Part shown: positions 24,630 through 32,750 of the stretch, in pieces
How positions within the stretch are numbered: position 1 is the first letter of the stretch
Layout: every line of letters starts with the position of its first letter
Assembly (NCBI GenBank): GCA_963815285.1
Contig: CAWFGB010000009.1
Location: 349,747-413,746 of the forward strand
Length of the DNA: 64,000 nucleotides
Direction: 5' to 3'
Origin: JACCSI01 sp963815285
GTDB taxonomy: Bacteria > Acidobacteriota > Vicinamibacteria > Vicinamibacterales > UBA2999
Position numbers and translations under genes: made by a program
The notes under the pieces: model-generated
Seen by the model: only the letters and a program-made list of their open reading frames with translations
Databases searched by the model: none
Told to the model about the DNA's origin: nothing

Positions 24630-25496
24630 TTACGGCGTGGGCTTGGTCTTGATCGGCGTGTCGTCGCGATTGCCCCACTCCTCCCAAGATCCGTAGTAGT
24701 TCCTGAGCTTGGCGAGGTCATGGCCAATCAGCGCGAGGGTGAACAGGTCGTGGGCAGCGCGCATCCCGACCTGGCAATAGGTGATGACGTCGTCGCCCGA
24801 TTGAATCCCGCGGCTGCGATACAGCTTCGCGATGTCCGCGGCGCTCTTGAACGCCTTGGTCGTCGGATCGAACGTGTCTTCCCAGTACACCGGCACGGAC
24901 GATTCAATGAACCCGCCGCGTTTGATGTTGCGGAGGTCCTTGCCTTCGATTTCGGCCTGAGTTCTCGCATCGACGAGCTTGACGCCAGGCTTGTTGATGG
25001 CCGCGAGCACATCCTGCGCAGTGGCGACCTTCACGGTGCCTGGCTTCACTGCGAACGCTGCTCGCGTGAATGCGGGCGCCGCCGTGTTCGTGGGGCGCTG
25101 CTCCAGCGTCCACTTGGTCCAGCCGCCATCGACGAGCGCGACATTCGTGTGACCGTAATAATTGAGAATCCACCAGAGCCGCGCGGCGTAAATGCCGCCG
25201 CGGTCGTCATAAGCGATGACGCGCGTCGTGTTGGAGATGCCAAGCCGGGCCATCAACTCCTCGAATTCCGCCGGCGTCGGCAGAAACGTCGGCGGGCGAT
25301 CGGCGATACGAATGGCGTTGTTGTCGAGCCACACCGCACCCGGGATGTGGGCGTCAGCGTAGCCTCGGACCCTCAGATCGACGATCCGGAGGTCCGCATC
25401 CTTCAGATGGGCCAGCAGCCACTCGGTGTCGACGAGCAATTCGGGGCGTGCGTATCCAACCTGCGCCGTCATCATGATCGCCAGCAACGTCGCCAT
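24630..25496 (-). CDS. sseA: Thiosulfate/3-mercaptopyruvate sulfurtransferase, two rhodanese domains
   Basis: A 288-residue tandem-rhodanese protein. The inactive N-terminal rhodanese domain (VDTEWLLAHLKDADLRIVDLR, IPGAVWLD) is followed by the catalytic one (VKLVDARTQAEIEGKD), with the active cysteine in VITYCQVGMRAAHDLF (near residue 243). It transfers sulfane sulfur from thiosulfate or mercaptopyruvate to an acceptor. The first 17 residues look like a weak signal peptide, so it may act in the periplasm. The gene symbol is by family resemblance. Confidence 0.88.
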   Translation of the reverse strand: MATLLAIMMTAQVGYARPELLVDTEWLLAHLKDADLRIVDLRVRGYADAHIPGAVWLDNNAIRIADRPPTFLPTPAEFEELMARLGISNTTRVIAYDDRGGIYAARLWWILNYYGHTNVALVDGGWTKWTLEQRPTNTAAPAFTRAAFAVKPGTVKVATAQDVLAAINKPGVKLVDARTQAEIEGKDLRNIKRGGFIESSVPVYWEDTFDPTTKAFKSAADIAKLYRSRGIQSGDDVITYCQVGMRAAHDLFTLALIGHDLAKLRNYYGSWEEWGNRDDTPIKTKPTP

Positions 25497-25570
25497 GTCG
25501 GCATTCTAATCCGTCGATGGACCACTCAAACCGCGGCGAAGGGGCATAGTACGATGGCCGCTCCCGCGCC

Positions 25571-26842
25571 ATGGTCAGAGCATCGTCTGCGTGCTTCGTT
25601 GCGGTCGTAGCCAGCTTGGTTGCGCCCCAGCCGACGACGCCGGCGTCCGGGGGTGATCTTGCCGCAGCCTGGGTCGCCAGTGTCCTAGCGCATGAGCCGG
25701 GCGAGCGCGACGCCGCCATGGCCACGGTGGCCAGCTGGTCGGAAGCCAACTGGAACGAGGTGTACCCGCATCTGATGGCCATCGTCGCATTTGCTAATGC
25801 GCCGAGTCGGCAGGCGCTCGACCGGCCCCTCCGGAGCTTCAACGCGGTCGAGCTCAGTCAGCTCCGAAAGCTCGCACTCGAAGCAAGCCGGCCTCGTGGT
25901 GCGGACACGTTTCTCAAGCGGGGGGCTTTGCTTCACACGGATGTGGCTTTGTTCGAGCCCTCCTCGCGCGGGGTGACGCAGGCATCGTTCCGACCGAAGA
26001 CCGGGCGCAATCCGAGTTCCCGCGGGCTGAACGTCCGCGTGCCGGATGGCCGCTTTGACGGGCTCGAAACGTCCGAGTGGCACTGGGAATTCGCGCGGAC
26101 CCTTGTCAGTCACGTGTTGCCGTCGCCTGGCACTGACCGGGATGTCCGCGACTGGTATCACGCGACGGCAGCGCTGATGGCGCGCTCGTACGCGTTTGCC
26201 GAGGAGATCGTGCATCTCGAACATGCCCAGCGCTTGTTTCCGAAGGACGCGCGGATCTTGTTCGATCTGGCGTGTCTCTCCGAAGCGCTGGCGGCCCCGC
26301 GGGTTCAGGAGTCCGCGACCGAGGCGCGATCGCAGGGCGTCGCGGTCCTGGTGGATGGAGCAGCATCGAACCTTCGTCGTGCCGAGGAGTATCTGACGCA
26401 GGTGACGTCAGCTGATCGCACGTGGATCGAGCCGCGTGTGCGGCTCGCGCGCGTGGTCTTTCAGCGCGGTCGTAGGGCCGAGGCGGCGGACCAGCTCCGC
26501 GCGCTTGCGCACGAGGACGCCAGTGCGGAAGTGAGGTATTTCGCGCTGATGTTCCTCGGGCACGCCGAAGAGGCGCTCGGGTTGTCCGACGCGGCCCGTC
26601 GTACATATGCCCAGGCAGGCGACTTGTTCCCCACGGCCCAGTCGCCGAAACTCGCGCTGATGAATCTCGAGCGGCGGCAAGGGCGCAGCGTGCACTTGGA
26701 CGCGCTCGAGCGCGTGCTGATAGAGGGCCCAGATCGGGCCAATAGTCATGACCCCTGGTGGGACTACTTCCGCGGCGAGGGTCGCACCGCCGACGTGCTA
26801 CTGGGCGAACTGCACGCGCGCTTCCGGAGACCCCCGTCATGA
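25571..26842 (+). CDS. Secreted TPR-containing protein of unknown function
   Basis: A 423-residue protein with a short signal peptide (MVRASSACFVAVVASLVAP). The first half (to about residue 190) has no recognised domain. The C-terminal half is helical with TPR-like repeats, for example LEHAQRLFPKDARILFDLACLSEAL, WIEPRVRLARVVFQRGRRAEAADQLRAL and ALGLSDAARRTYAQAGDLFP. Its stop overlaps the start of the VWA protein by four bases (ATGA), so the two are coupled and likely work together. TPR plus VWA pairs recur in acidobacterial genomes, but no activity is known. Confidence 0.75.
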   Translation: MVRASSACFVAVVASLVAPQPTTPASGGDLAAAWVASVLAHEPGERDAAMATVASWSEANWNEVYPHLMAIVAFANAPSRQALDRPLRSFNAVELSQLRKLALEASRPRGADTFLKRGALLHTDVALFEPSSRGVTQASFRPKTGRNPSSRGLNVRVPDGRFDGLETSEWHWEFARTLVSHVLPSPGTDRDVRDWYHATAALMARSYAFAEEIVHLEHAQRLFPKDARILFDLACLSEALAAPRVQESATEARSQGVAVLVDGAASNLRRAEEYLTQVTSADRTWIEPRVRLARVVFQRGRRAEAADQLRALAHEDASAEVRYFALMFLGHAEEALGLSDAARRTYAQAGDLFPTAQSPKLALMNLERRQGRSVHLDALERVLIEGPDRANSHDPWWDYFRGEGRTADVLLGELHARFRRPPS

Positions 26843-27693
26843 GACGCCGTGGCGGCGCTGTCCTCGTCGCCGTGCTGACCGTGGTCGCGGTCGACGCGCA
26901 AGATCCGACGTTCTCCAGCAGGGTCGACGGCGTGAGGGTCGATGTGCTCGTGACGCAGAGCGGCCGGCCAGTGCGCGGCCTCGGACGCGAGGACTTCGAC
27001 ATCTGGGACAACGGCGTCCGTCAACAGGTGGACGTGGTCAGCACGGGGCAGGCGCCCGTCAACGTCGTGCTTGCGCTCGATTTGAGCGCCAGCGTCCAGG
27101 GTCAGCGGCTCACCGATTTGCGGGCGGCAGGCGCGGCGCTGCTCGATGGACTTGGTCGCGAGGATCAGGTGGGCTTGATGACCTTTGACCACGACGTCAG
27201 GCTGCGGTCCCGTCTGACCTACGACCGGGCAGCCGTTCGCGAAGCGCTCGCGACGGCGGACGCCGCTGGCGGCGCGACGGCGCTCGTCGATGCGACGTTC
27301 GCCGCAATCGCAGTCGGCGAGTCGGATGTCGGACGCTCTCTCCTGGTGGTATTCAGCGACGGCATCGATACCTCGAGCTGGCTCGCGCCTGCCGACGTTA
27401 TCGACGCCGCCCGGCGTGGAGACGTGGTCGTCTATGCCGTCTCGTCAGCGGCGTCGAGCCGCCGCTTTTTGCATGAGCTGACCGTCGCGAGCGGCGGCCA
27501 GCTTCTGACCGAGCCGCGGACCGAGCGGCTCGCCTCGACCTTCAGGGCCATCCTCGATGAGTTCCGCGATCGCTATCTCGTGACCTTCACCCCGCGCGGC
27601 GTCGCCAAGGGTGGGTGGCACAAACTGGAGGTGCGCGTGAAAACCGGTCGGGCGAAGGTGCAGGCGCGCCCCGGCTATCTCGGCGGCTCGTGA
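26839..27693 (+). CDS. Secreted VWFA-related domain protein (acidobacterial type)
   Basis: The 284-residue protein begins at ATG 26839 with a signal peptide (MRRRGGAVLVAVLTVVAV). A beta-rich N-terminal segment, VDVLVTQSGRPVRGLGREDFDIWDNG, is the hallmark of the acidobacterial VWFA-related family. The von Willebrand A domain follows with a metal-ion site DLSAS (near residue 80), a conserved Thr region and VFSDGIDTSS. The end YLVTFTPRG...WHKLEVRVK...ARPGYLGG is also characteristic. These are exported adhesion-like or scaffold-like proteins of unknown partner. It is coupled to the TPR gene upstream. Confidence 0.9.
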   Translation: MRRRGGAVLVAVLTVVAVDAQDPTFSSRVDGVRVDVLVTQSGRPVRGLGREDFDIWDNGVRQQVDVVSTGQAPVNVVLALDLSASVQGQRLTDLRAAGAALLDGLGREDQVGLMTFDHDVRLRSRLTYDRAAVREALATADAAGGATALVDATFAAIAVGESDVGRSLLVVFSDGIDTSSWLAPADVIDAARRGDVVVYAVSSAASSRRFLHELTVASGGQLLTEPRTERLASTFRAILDEFRDRYLVTFTPRGVAKGGWHKLEVRVKTGRAKVQARPGYLGGS

Positions 27694-27714
27694 TTCGCGT
27701 TATCCTGCAGATGA

Positions 27715-28870
27715 ATGCCTCAGACGGTCCCGGTTTCCTCCAAGCTGCCCGACGTCGGCGTATCGATTTTCGCCGTCATGACACGCCTGGCCAACGAGCA
27801 CAGCGCGATCAACCTCTCGCAGGGCTTTCCTGACTTCGACTGCGATCCTGCCCTCGTCGATGCGGTGTCGGCGGCGATGCGGGCGGGTCACAATCAATAC
27901 GCGCCGATGCCCGGCGTGCTGGCGCTACGCGAGGCAATCGCCGCCAAGGTGCAGGCGTGCTACGGCGCGAGCTACGATCCGCAAACCGAGATTCAAATCG
28001 TCTCGGGCGCAACGGCAGGGCTATACGCAACGCTCACCGCGTTTGTCGCGCCTGGCGATGAGGTCATCCTCTTCGAACCCTGCTACGACTCGTACGTGCC
28101 GGTGATTCGCTTGAGCGGCGGCACGCCGGTCTTCGTGAGCCTGCGTTACCCGGACTACGCCGTGAACTGGGACGAGGTGAGGCGCGCCATCACGCGGCGC
28201 ACCAAGGTGATCCTGGTGAACACGCCACACAACCCGACGGGGCGGATGTGGACCGCGGACGACATGAAGCAGCTGGCGGCGCTTGTGGACGGGACCGACA
28301 TCATGCTCATCGGCGACGAGGTATACGAGCACATCATCTTCGATGGCCGTCGGCACGAAAGCCTCTTGCGCTCTCCCGACCTGCGGCAGCGCTCCTGCGT
28401 GATCAGCTCGTTCGGCAAGACGTTTCACACGACCGGGTGGAAGGTGGGCTACTGCGTCGCGCCGCAGCCAATTCTGGCGGAAGTGCAGCGGGTGCATCAG
28501 TTCATGACCTTTACTGTCCACACGCCTTCCCAGTTCGCGTTCGCCGAGTTCGTTGCACGCGACCCGTCGGCGGCGGCGCTGGCGCCGTTCTACCAGCAGA
28601 AGCGCGACCTGTTTCTCCAGTTGATCGACGGCTCGCGCTTGAAGCCGCTCGCCTGCGAAGGCACGTACTTCCAGTTGCTGGATTACTCCTCGATCGCGGG
28701 TGACACCGACAAGGAGATGGCCATGCGGCTCATCACCGACCACGGTGTTGCATCGATTCCCTGCTCGGCCTTTTTTGTACAAGGACGGAGGCGGTCCAGT
28801 GCTGCGCTTCTGCTTCGCCAAGAAGGAAGAGACGCTGCGCGGCGCAGCGGAGCGGTTGCGGAAGGTTTGA
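27715..28870 (+). CDS. PLP-dependent methionine aminotransferase-like protein, frameshift near the end
   Basis: A class I/II aminotransferase close to methionine/kynurenine aminotransferases: INLSQGFPDFDCDP, NQYAPMPGVLALREAIA, NTPHNPTGRMW, the pyridoxal-binding lysine in SSFGKTFHTTGWKVGY and the final Arg region expected as LRFCFAKKEETL. In the raw frame the protein departs from the family after IPCSAF and would run to 28935. Removing one T from the T6 run at 28771-28776 restores YKDGGG, then LRFCFAKKEETLRGAAERLRKV and a stop at 28870. Either the run has an extra base by sequencing error or the gene recently lost its C-terminal Arg. It ends four bases before the convergent phosphoesterase. 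Confidence 0.88.
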
Positions 28871-28874
28871 ACGG

Positions 28875-29684
28875 CTATCGGATTTTGCGCAGGTACTCGC
28901 GGAGCGGCCGCCTGCTGTTCCACTGCCGCGGGTAGCCGAGCGACACTTCTTCGAAGGTCACGCCATCGTGCTCCCGCGTGCTGCGCAGATGCAGGTGGCC
29001 GTACACCACGGTGTCCACGCGATACCGGCGATGCCAGTGCGAGGTCGCCTCGGTACCGCACCAGATGGAAAAGCGCGGAATGCGCGGCGGGACGCCATGC
29101 TCGTATAAGAGCGGCCAGTGATTCACGAGAATCACGCGTGTGTCCTTCGGAATCACCTTCAGCCGCTGCTCGGTATAGGCAACCCGTGCGGCGCACCACT
29201 GCTGTCTGGACCTGAACGGCGAGGGGTCGAGCAGATCCTCGTCCGCGCACCGGACCCCGGCTTCCGCCGCCCACGCCACGGCCCGCTTTTCAGATACGGC
29301 TCCAGGGCGGAAGGAATAGTCATAGAGCCCGAAGGTCGGCACAACGGCAGTGCGCGGTCCAGCACCGGGCCATACGGCAAATGAGTCTTCCGGGGTGAGC
29401 ACGCCGTAGCTGCGGCAGAGCCGCACGAGGCGCTCGTAGTGGGCAACGCCGCGCCGCTCCTGCGGCAGTGACTGTGGCGTCCACAAGTCGTGATTGCCGA
29501 CGGTCCAGATGATCTGCGCGAAGCGGGGGACGAGCGACTTCAGCACGACATCGAGATGTGCCGGGGTTTCGCCGGTGTCTCCGGCGATGATGAGCCAATC
29601 GTCGGGCAAAGCTTCGAGGCTCTCAACGGCGCGGCGGTTGTCTTCGTAGCCGACGTGAAGGTCGCTGATGGCCCAGAGATTCAC
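28875..29684 (-). CDS. Metallophosphoesterase resembling phosphopantetheinyl hydrolase PptH
   Basis: A 269-residue calcineurin-like phosphoesterase with all metal motifs: SDLHVG, AGDTGE, GNHDLW, VNHWPL and YGHLHLR. Beyond these it shares, as I recall the mycobacterial PptH sequence (Rv2795c), the non-catalytic blocks LWAISDLH, PDDWLI, LYDYSF, WCGT..WH and FEEVSLGYPR.W. PptH removes the 4'-phosphopantetheine arm from acyl carrier proteins. Here its gene overlaps by four bases the gene of a phosphopantetheinyl transferase, the opposing activity, which strongly supports the assignment. It is shorter than the mycobacterial protein at the C-terminus. Predicted cytoplasmic, binding two metals. Confidence 0.8.
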   Translation of the reverse strand: MNLWAISDLHVGYEDNRRAVESLEALPDDWLIIAGDTGETPAHLDVVLKSLVPRFAQIIWTVGNHDLWTPQSLPQERRGVAHYERLVRLCRSYGVLTPEDSFAVWPGAGPRTAVVPTFGLYDYSFRPGAVSEKRAVAWAAEAGVRCADEDLLDPSPFRSRQQWCAARVAYTEQRLKVIPKDTRVILVNHWPLLYEHGVPPRIPRFSIWCGTEATSHWHRRYRVDTVVYGHLHLRSTREHDGVTFEEVSLGYPRQWNSRRPLREYLRKIR

Positions 29685-30424
29685 CCCGCAACCTCGGGTA
29701 CGACCTCTGATACCTCAATCGATAGATCGGGGCCGGTGCGACGCACGGCGACAGCCATCCGGTGCTCGGCGGTAGGCCAGAATTGCGCGAACTGCCACGA
29801 GGTCGGATCGTCGTGCAGTTCCGGCGCGAACTCAATCGTCGGCGCGCGGCCGGCAGTGCAGAGAAACGAAAACTGGCCCAGCGGCAACGCCAGCCCGAGT
29901 CCCCGCGCCTTGATGTACGACTCCTTCAACGTCCAATAGTCAAAGAACATGACCGGCTGCTCGATCTCTGGGCGAGCGCGCAGATCGGCGACTTCGCGAG
30001 CGGAGAAAAATCGTTCCGGGATGTCGTCGTGGACCAGCTGGCGGCCGATGTGTTCGACATCGACGCCCACCTCACGCCCAACGGTAACCGCACAGGCAAC
30101 GAGGCCAGGTGTGTGCGATAGATTGAAGCGCAGATCGGGCGCGCCCGATGGTCGCGACGCGAGGTGCGGCCGCCCATGAGCGTCGATCGCAAAATGCCAG
30201 TCGGCCGGCCTGACATCCGCAGATTGCGACAGCATCGTGCGGGCGAGCGCGCGACCAATCAGGAACCGTTCACGATCGCCGGCCTGCAGGAACCGCCGCG
30301 CACGCGGCAACTCGTCGGCGGTGAGAAGCCGCTCGTACGAGGGCAGCCGGGATCGCACCGCTGGCGCGTCCTGGCGGACCACCCAGACACGCACGAGAGA
30401 GTCCCCAGGTCTCACCGACGTCAC
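29681..30424 (-). CDS. 4'-phosphopantetheinyl transferase, Sfp type
   Basis: The 247-residue enzyme moves phosphopantetheine from coenzyme A to a serine of carrier proteins. It shows the Sfp-type signatures FNLSHTPG, GVDVEHIGR (metal ligands Asp and Glu) and FFDYWTLKESYIKARGLGL. Length is that of the broad-specificity Sfp class rather than of AcpS. No polyketide or non-ribosomal peptide genes lie in the window, so its carrier protein is elsewhere. It overlaps the DedA-type gene upstream and the PptH-like gene downstream by four bases each, placing it in a coupled operon. Confidence 0.92.
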   Translation of the reverse strand: MTSVRPGDSLVRVWVVRQDAPAVRSRLPSYERLLTADELPRARRFLQAGDRERFLIGRALARTMLSQSADVRPADWHFAIDAHGRPHLASRPSGAPDLRFNLSHTPGLVACAVTVGREVGVDVEHIGRQLVHDDIPERFFSAREVADLRARPEIEQPVMFFDYWTLKESYIKARGLGLALPLGQFSFLCTAGRAPTIEFAPELHDDPTSWQFAQFWPTAEHRMAVAVRRTGPDLSIEVSEVVPEVAG

Positions 30425-31020
30425 CGTTTGCCCCCGCGGCGGCGTTGCACGAGGTAGTACGTCACGCCGATGACGAGCGCGCCCCCGGCAAGCACCAGGC
30501 CGACGGCCGTACCGTGCTCGCGCACGAGCTCCACTGCCGCTTCGCCGTACAGAACCGCGAGATACCCCTGGCCGAAATAACGGATTCCGCGCCCGATGGC
30601 GATGGCGGCGAGGAACTTCCAGGGCGAGACCCTCGCCGCTCCCGCCAGCAGCACGAAGAGTTTGAACGGCGTCGGCGGCGGCAGCAGCGACGGCACCACC
30701 ACGGCGAGCAAGCCATGGCGCTGATAGAGGTCGAGACCGCGCTCGACCCGCTCTCCACTGAAGCGTTTACGGAGAAACACCTCGCCGCCTCGACGCGCGA
30801 AGGCGTAGAGGACAAGGCAACCGACGAGCGAGCCGGCCGTAGTCATGCCCGCGTAGTAGGGCATCAGCGACGGGGTTTTCGTGCTGAGATAAATGATGAG
30901 GAGGTCGTTCACCTGGGGAAACGACAGGAACGACGAATCGAGAGCCGCGACGACGAAAAGCCCGACGCCACCGTATTCCGACGCCCACGCCTGAATGGCG
31001 GCGACGATGTTCGACATCAT
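30421..31020 (-). CDS. DedA/VTT-domain membrane protein
   Basis: A 199-residue inner-membrane protein with about five hydrophobic segments and the VTT (SNARE-associated Golgi) domain pattern: YGGVGLFVVAALDSSFLSFP, then GSLVGCLVLYAFARRGGE and LPPPTPFKLFVLLAGAARVSPWKFL. DedA family members act as lipid carrier flippases (undecaprenyl phosphate or phospholipid); this subgroup (YqaA-like) is uncharacterised. The stop overlaps the transferase start (ATGA) and the start overlaps the upstream stop by one base. The neighbouring flippase-like gene suggests a shared membrane role. Confidence 0.85.
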   Translation of the reverse strand: MMSNIVAAIQAWASEYGGVGLFVVAALDSSFLSFPQVNDLLIIYLSTKTPSLMPYYAGMTTAGSLVGCLVLYAFARRGGEVFLRKRFSGERVERGLDLYQRHGLLAVVVPSLLPPPTPFKLFVLLAGAARVSPWKFLAAIAIGRGIRYFGQGYLAVLYGEAAVELVREHGTAVGLVLAGGALVIGVTYYLVQRRRGGKR

Positions 31021-32015
31021 CAGCGCTGAACCTCTTTGTGAGGCGTCTTGAGCGTGTCACGCGGATAGAGGACCAGCCCGAGCCCGGCCCAAATCAACCC
31101 ACGTACGCGGCGCGACAGGGCGAGCGAACCGCCACCCGCCAGCCCCAGCGCCCGCACGACGGCCACATTCGACGCTTCGAGCGCGCCAAGATTGGCGGGA
31201 ATCATCCCGCTGAACACGCTGGCCGAGCGGGTGAAGGTTTCCACGAACATCGCGCTCCAGACGGACACCGGCTCGTGGATGGCCCAGAACACCATCCAGA
31301 TCTCGAGCGTCATCAGCCCGTACGCGGCAACCGAGAGGAGGCTGAGATCCCGCAGGCGACGCCGATCGGAACGTGCAAGCTCCAGGAAGATCGTCTCAAC
31401 GTCCCCAATGAACCGAGCCACCCGGCCTTCGGTCCAGTGCCAGCCCGTGAGGCGGTAGACCGCTTCGAACATCGGGCCGACATACCGTCCTTTACGCGTC
31501 AGGAAAATCGCCGTCAATCCCACCACGATCACGGCGATGATGGCGATCCATCGAAACACGTCTTGCAAGCCTTCGGGGACCACATCGGAGCTCATGGCCA
31601 CGGCGGAGGTCAGCCCGACGAGGATGACGCTCATCACCCCCATCGCCGTCCGCTCGAGAATGGTGGAGGCGGTCGACGCTTCGGCCGGCACCCGGTCGAG
31701 CAGCAACACCACCCGCAGCGGCTCGCTTGCCAGCCCGCGGATCGTGAAGTACGACACCGCATCGGCGGCGAGACGCACGCGGAAGAGCCGCCAGAACGAG
31801 GGCCGCACCTTTGGCGGAAAGCAGATGTGCCAGCCGAGCGTCCGCACGACATGCCACCCGGCTCCAGGCAGCAGCACCAGCGGCAGCAGCACGCCGAGAC
31901 GGCGAAATTCGCGCCAGGTGGCTTCGCGATCGATGAACGCCAGCGTCACCCCGAACAACACGATACCGAGCAGAATGGCGGCGCGGGAAATCCATGCCGG
32001 AACCGACGGCTTCAT
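31020..32015 (-). CDS. Lysylphosphatidylglycerol synthase-type flippase domain membrane protein
   Basis: A 331-residue multi-spanning protein of the UPF0104/AglD-like family, which resembles the membrane (flippase) half of MprF without the synthase half. Family features are LPGAGWHVVRTLGWHICFP, ISYFTIRGLASEPLRVVLLL-like motifs and EASTASTILERTAMGV, and near the end SGMIPANLGALEASNV. Such proteins are thought to move lipid-linked substrates across the inner membrane. The ATG is inside the GNAT gene end (ATGA overlap). Confidence 0.85.
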   Translation of the reverse strand: MKPSVPAWISRAAILLGIVLFGVTLAFIDREATWREFRRLGVLLPLVLLPGAGWHVVRTLGWHICFPPKVRPSFWRLFRVRLAADAVSYFTIRGLASEPLRVVLLLDRVPAEASTASTILERTAMGVMSVILVGLTSAVAMSSDVVPEGLQDVFRWIAIIAVIVVGLTAIFLTRKGRYVGPMFEAVYRLTGWHWTEGRVARFIGDVETIFLELARSDRRRLRDLSLLSVAAYGLMTLEIWMVFWAIHEPVSVWSAMFVETFTRSASVFSGMIPANLGALEASNVAVVRALGLAGGGSLALSRRVRGLIWAGLGLVLYPRDTLKTPHKEVQR

Positions 32016-32518
32016 TCCGGCTGGTTCTCGGGAACGAGGCGCTCAACGATGACGACGTCGCGCCATCGACCATCGAGTCGAGCATGCTTCTCGTAGATGC
32101 CGACCTCACGAAAGCCGAGGCTGGCCATCAGCTTGCGACTCGCGCTGTTCTCGACAAAGATGCGCGACACGAGCTTCCAGAACCCGGCGTCCCGAGCCGC
32201 GTCGATGAGCGCCGCCATGGCCACGCGACCAGCCCCCCGCCCGCGAAGGTGCCGCGCGACATACACCGAGTATTCGGCGATGCCGTCGTACGACTCGCGT
32301 GGACGATAGGCCGAGGTGGACGCAAACGCTGCAATGGAGCCATCCTCCTGTTCGACGACGACGATCGGATGCCGTCCATCGAACCACTGTCGCACATCGT
32401 CGGGCGTACGCACGCGGGTCTCGAATGTCCCCACGCGATCCGCGATGCCTTCGTTGTAGATGCGGGTGATGGCGTCCGCATCGTCAGGCGTTGCCTGGCG
32501 AGCCCGATAAACGGCCAC
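32012..32518 (-). CDS. GNAT N-acetyltransferase, phosphinothricin/arsinothricin (ArsN1) type
   Basis: The 168-residue enzyme has the Pat/ArsN pattern: ARQATPDDADAITRIYNEGIADRVGTFET at the N-terminus, VYVARHLRGRGAGRVAMAALI for acetyl-CoA binding (motif A) and NSASRKLMASLGFREVGIYEKHARLDGRW near the end. Members acetylate glutamate analogues such as phosphinothricin or arsinothricin and give resistance. Its GTG start at 32518 has no ribosome site and lies inside the terminal repeat of a 217-bp element, so the original start may have been displaced. It heads the five-gene leftward operon. Confidence 0.85.
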   Translation of the reverse strand: MAVYRARQATPDDADAITRIYNEGIADRVGTFETRVRTPDDVRQWFDGRHPIVVVEQEDGSIAAFASTSAYRPRESYDGIAEYSVYVARHLRGRGAGRVAMAALIDAARDAGFWKLVSRIFVENSASRKLMASLGFREVGIYEKHARLDGRWRDVVIVERLVPENQPE

Positions 32519-32731
32519 AGATTACCCAGATTACACAGATTACACGGCTTTCTGCTTTCAGCCTTCGCGCTCTCAACTTGGCACGCTCGCGAGCGAGACC
32601 CGCGAACTCCGAGAGAGCCGCTGCCGAGGGTCGCGAGAGCCGAGAGCCTGACAGCGACGCAACGTCAGCAAAGACCATTCTGTGAAGGCGCGTAAGCGAA
32701 GACTAATCTGTGAAATCTGTGTAATCTGTGG
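32515..32731. repeat. 217-bp element with 28-bp terminal inverted repeats (MITE-like)
   Basis: The ends at 32515-32542 and 32704-32731 are inverted copies of a tripled 9-mer (TAATCTGTG) and match at 26 of 28 positions. The interior has GAGAGCCGAGAGCC-like and GCTTTCTGCTTTCAGCC words and no gene. It fills the gap between the divergent GNAT and aquaporin genes; the left end covers the GNAT start codon. I see no clear target duplication. Confidence 0.7.
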
Positions 32732-32750
32732 TCCGAAAGCGAGGGCCGTA

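Noticed and set aside
29681..30424. Polyketide or non-ribosomal peptide cluster
   Set aside because: Only the phosphopantetheinyl transferase is present; no synthase modules lie within the window.
31038..32096. Open frame of 352 codons opposite the flippase-like gene
   Set aside because: It is an antisense shadow of a strongly supported membrane protein and has no natural start or protein-like composition.
32515..32731. Insertion sequence
   Set aside because: The interior is too short for a transposase and no target duplication is obvious; at most it is a non-autonomous element.
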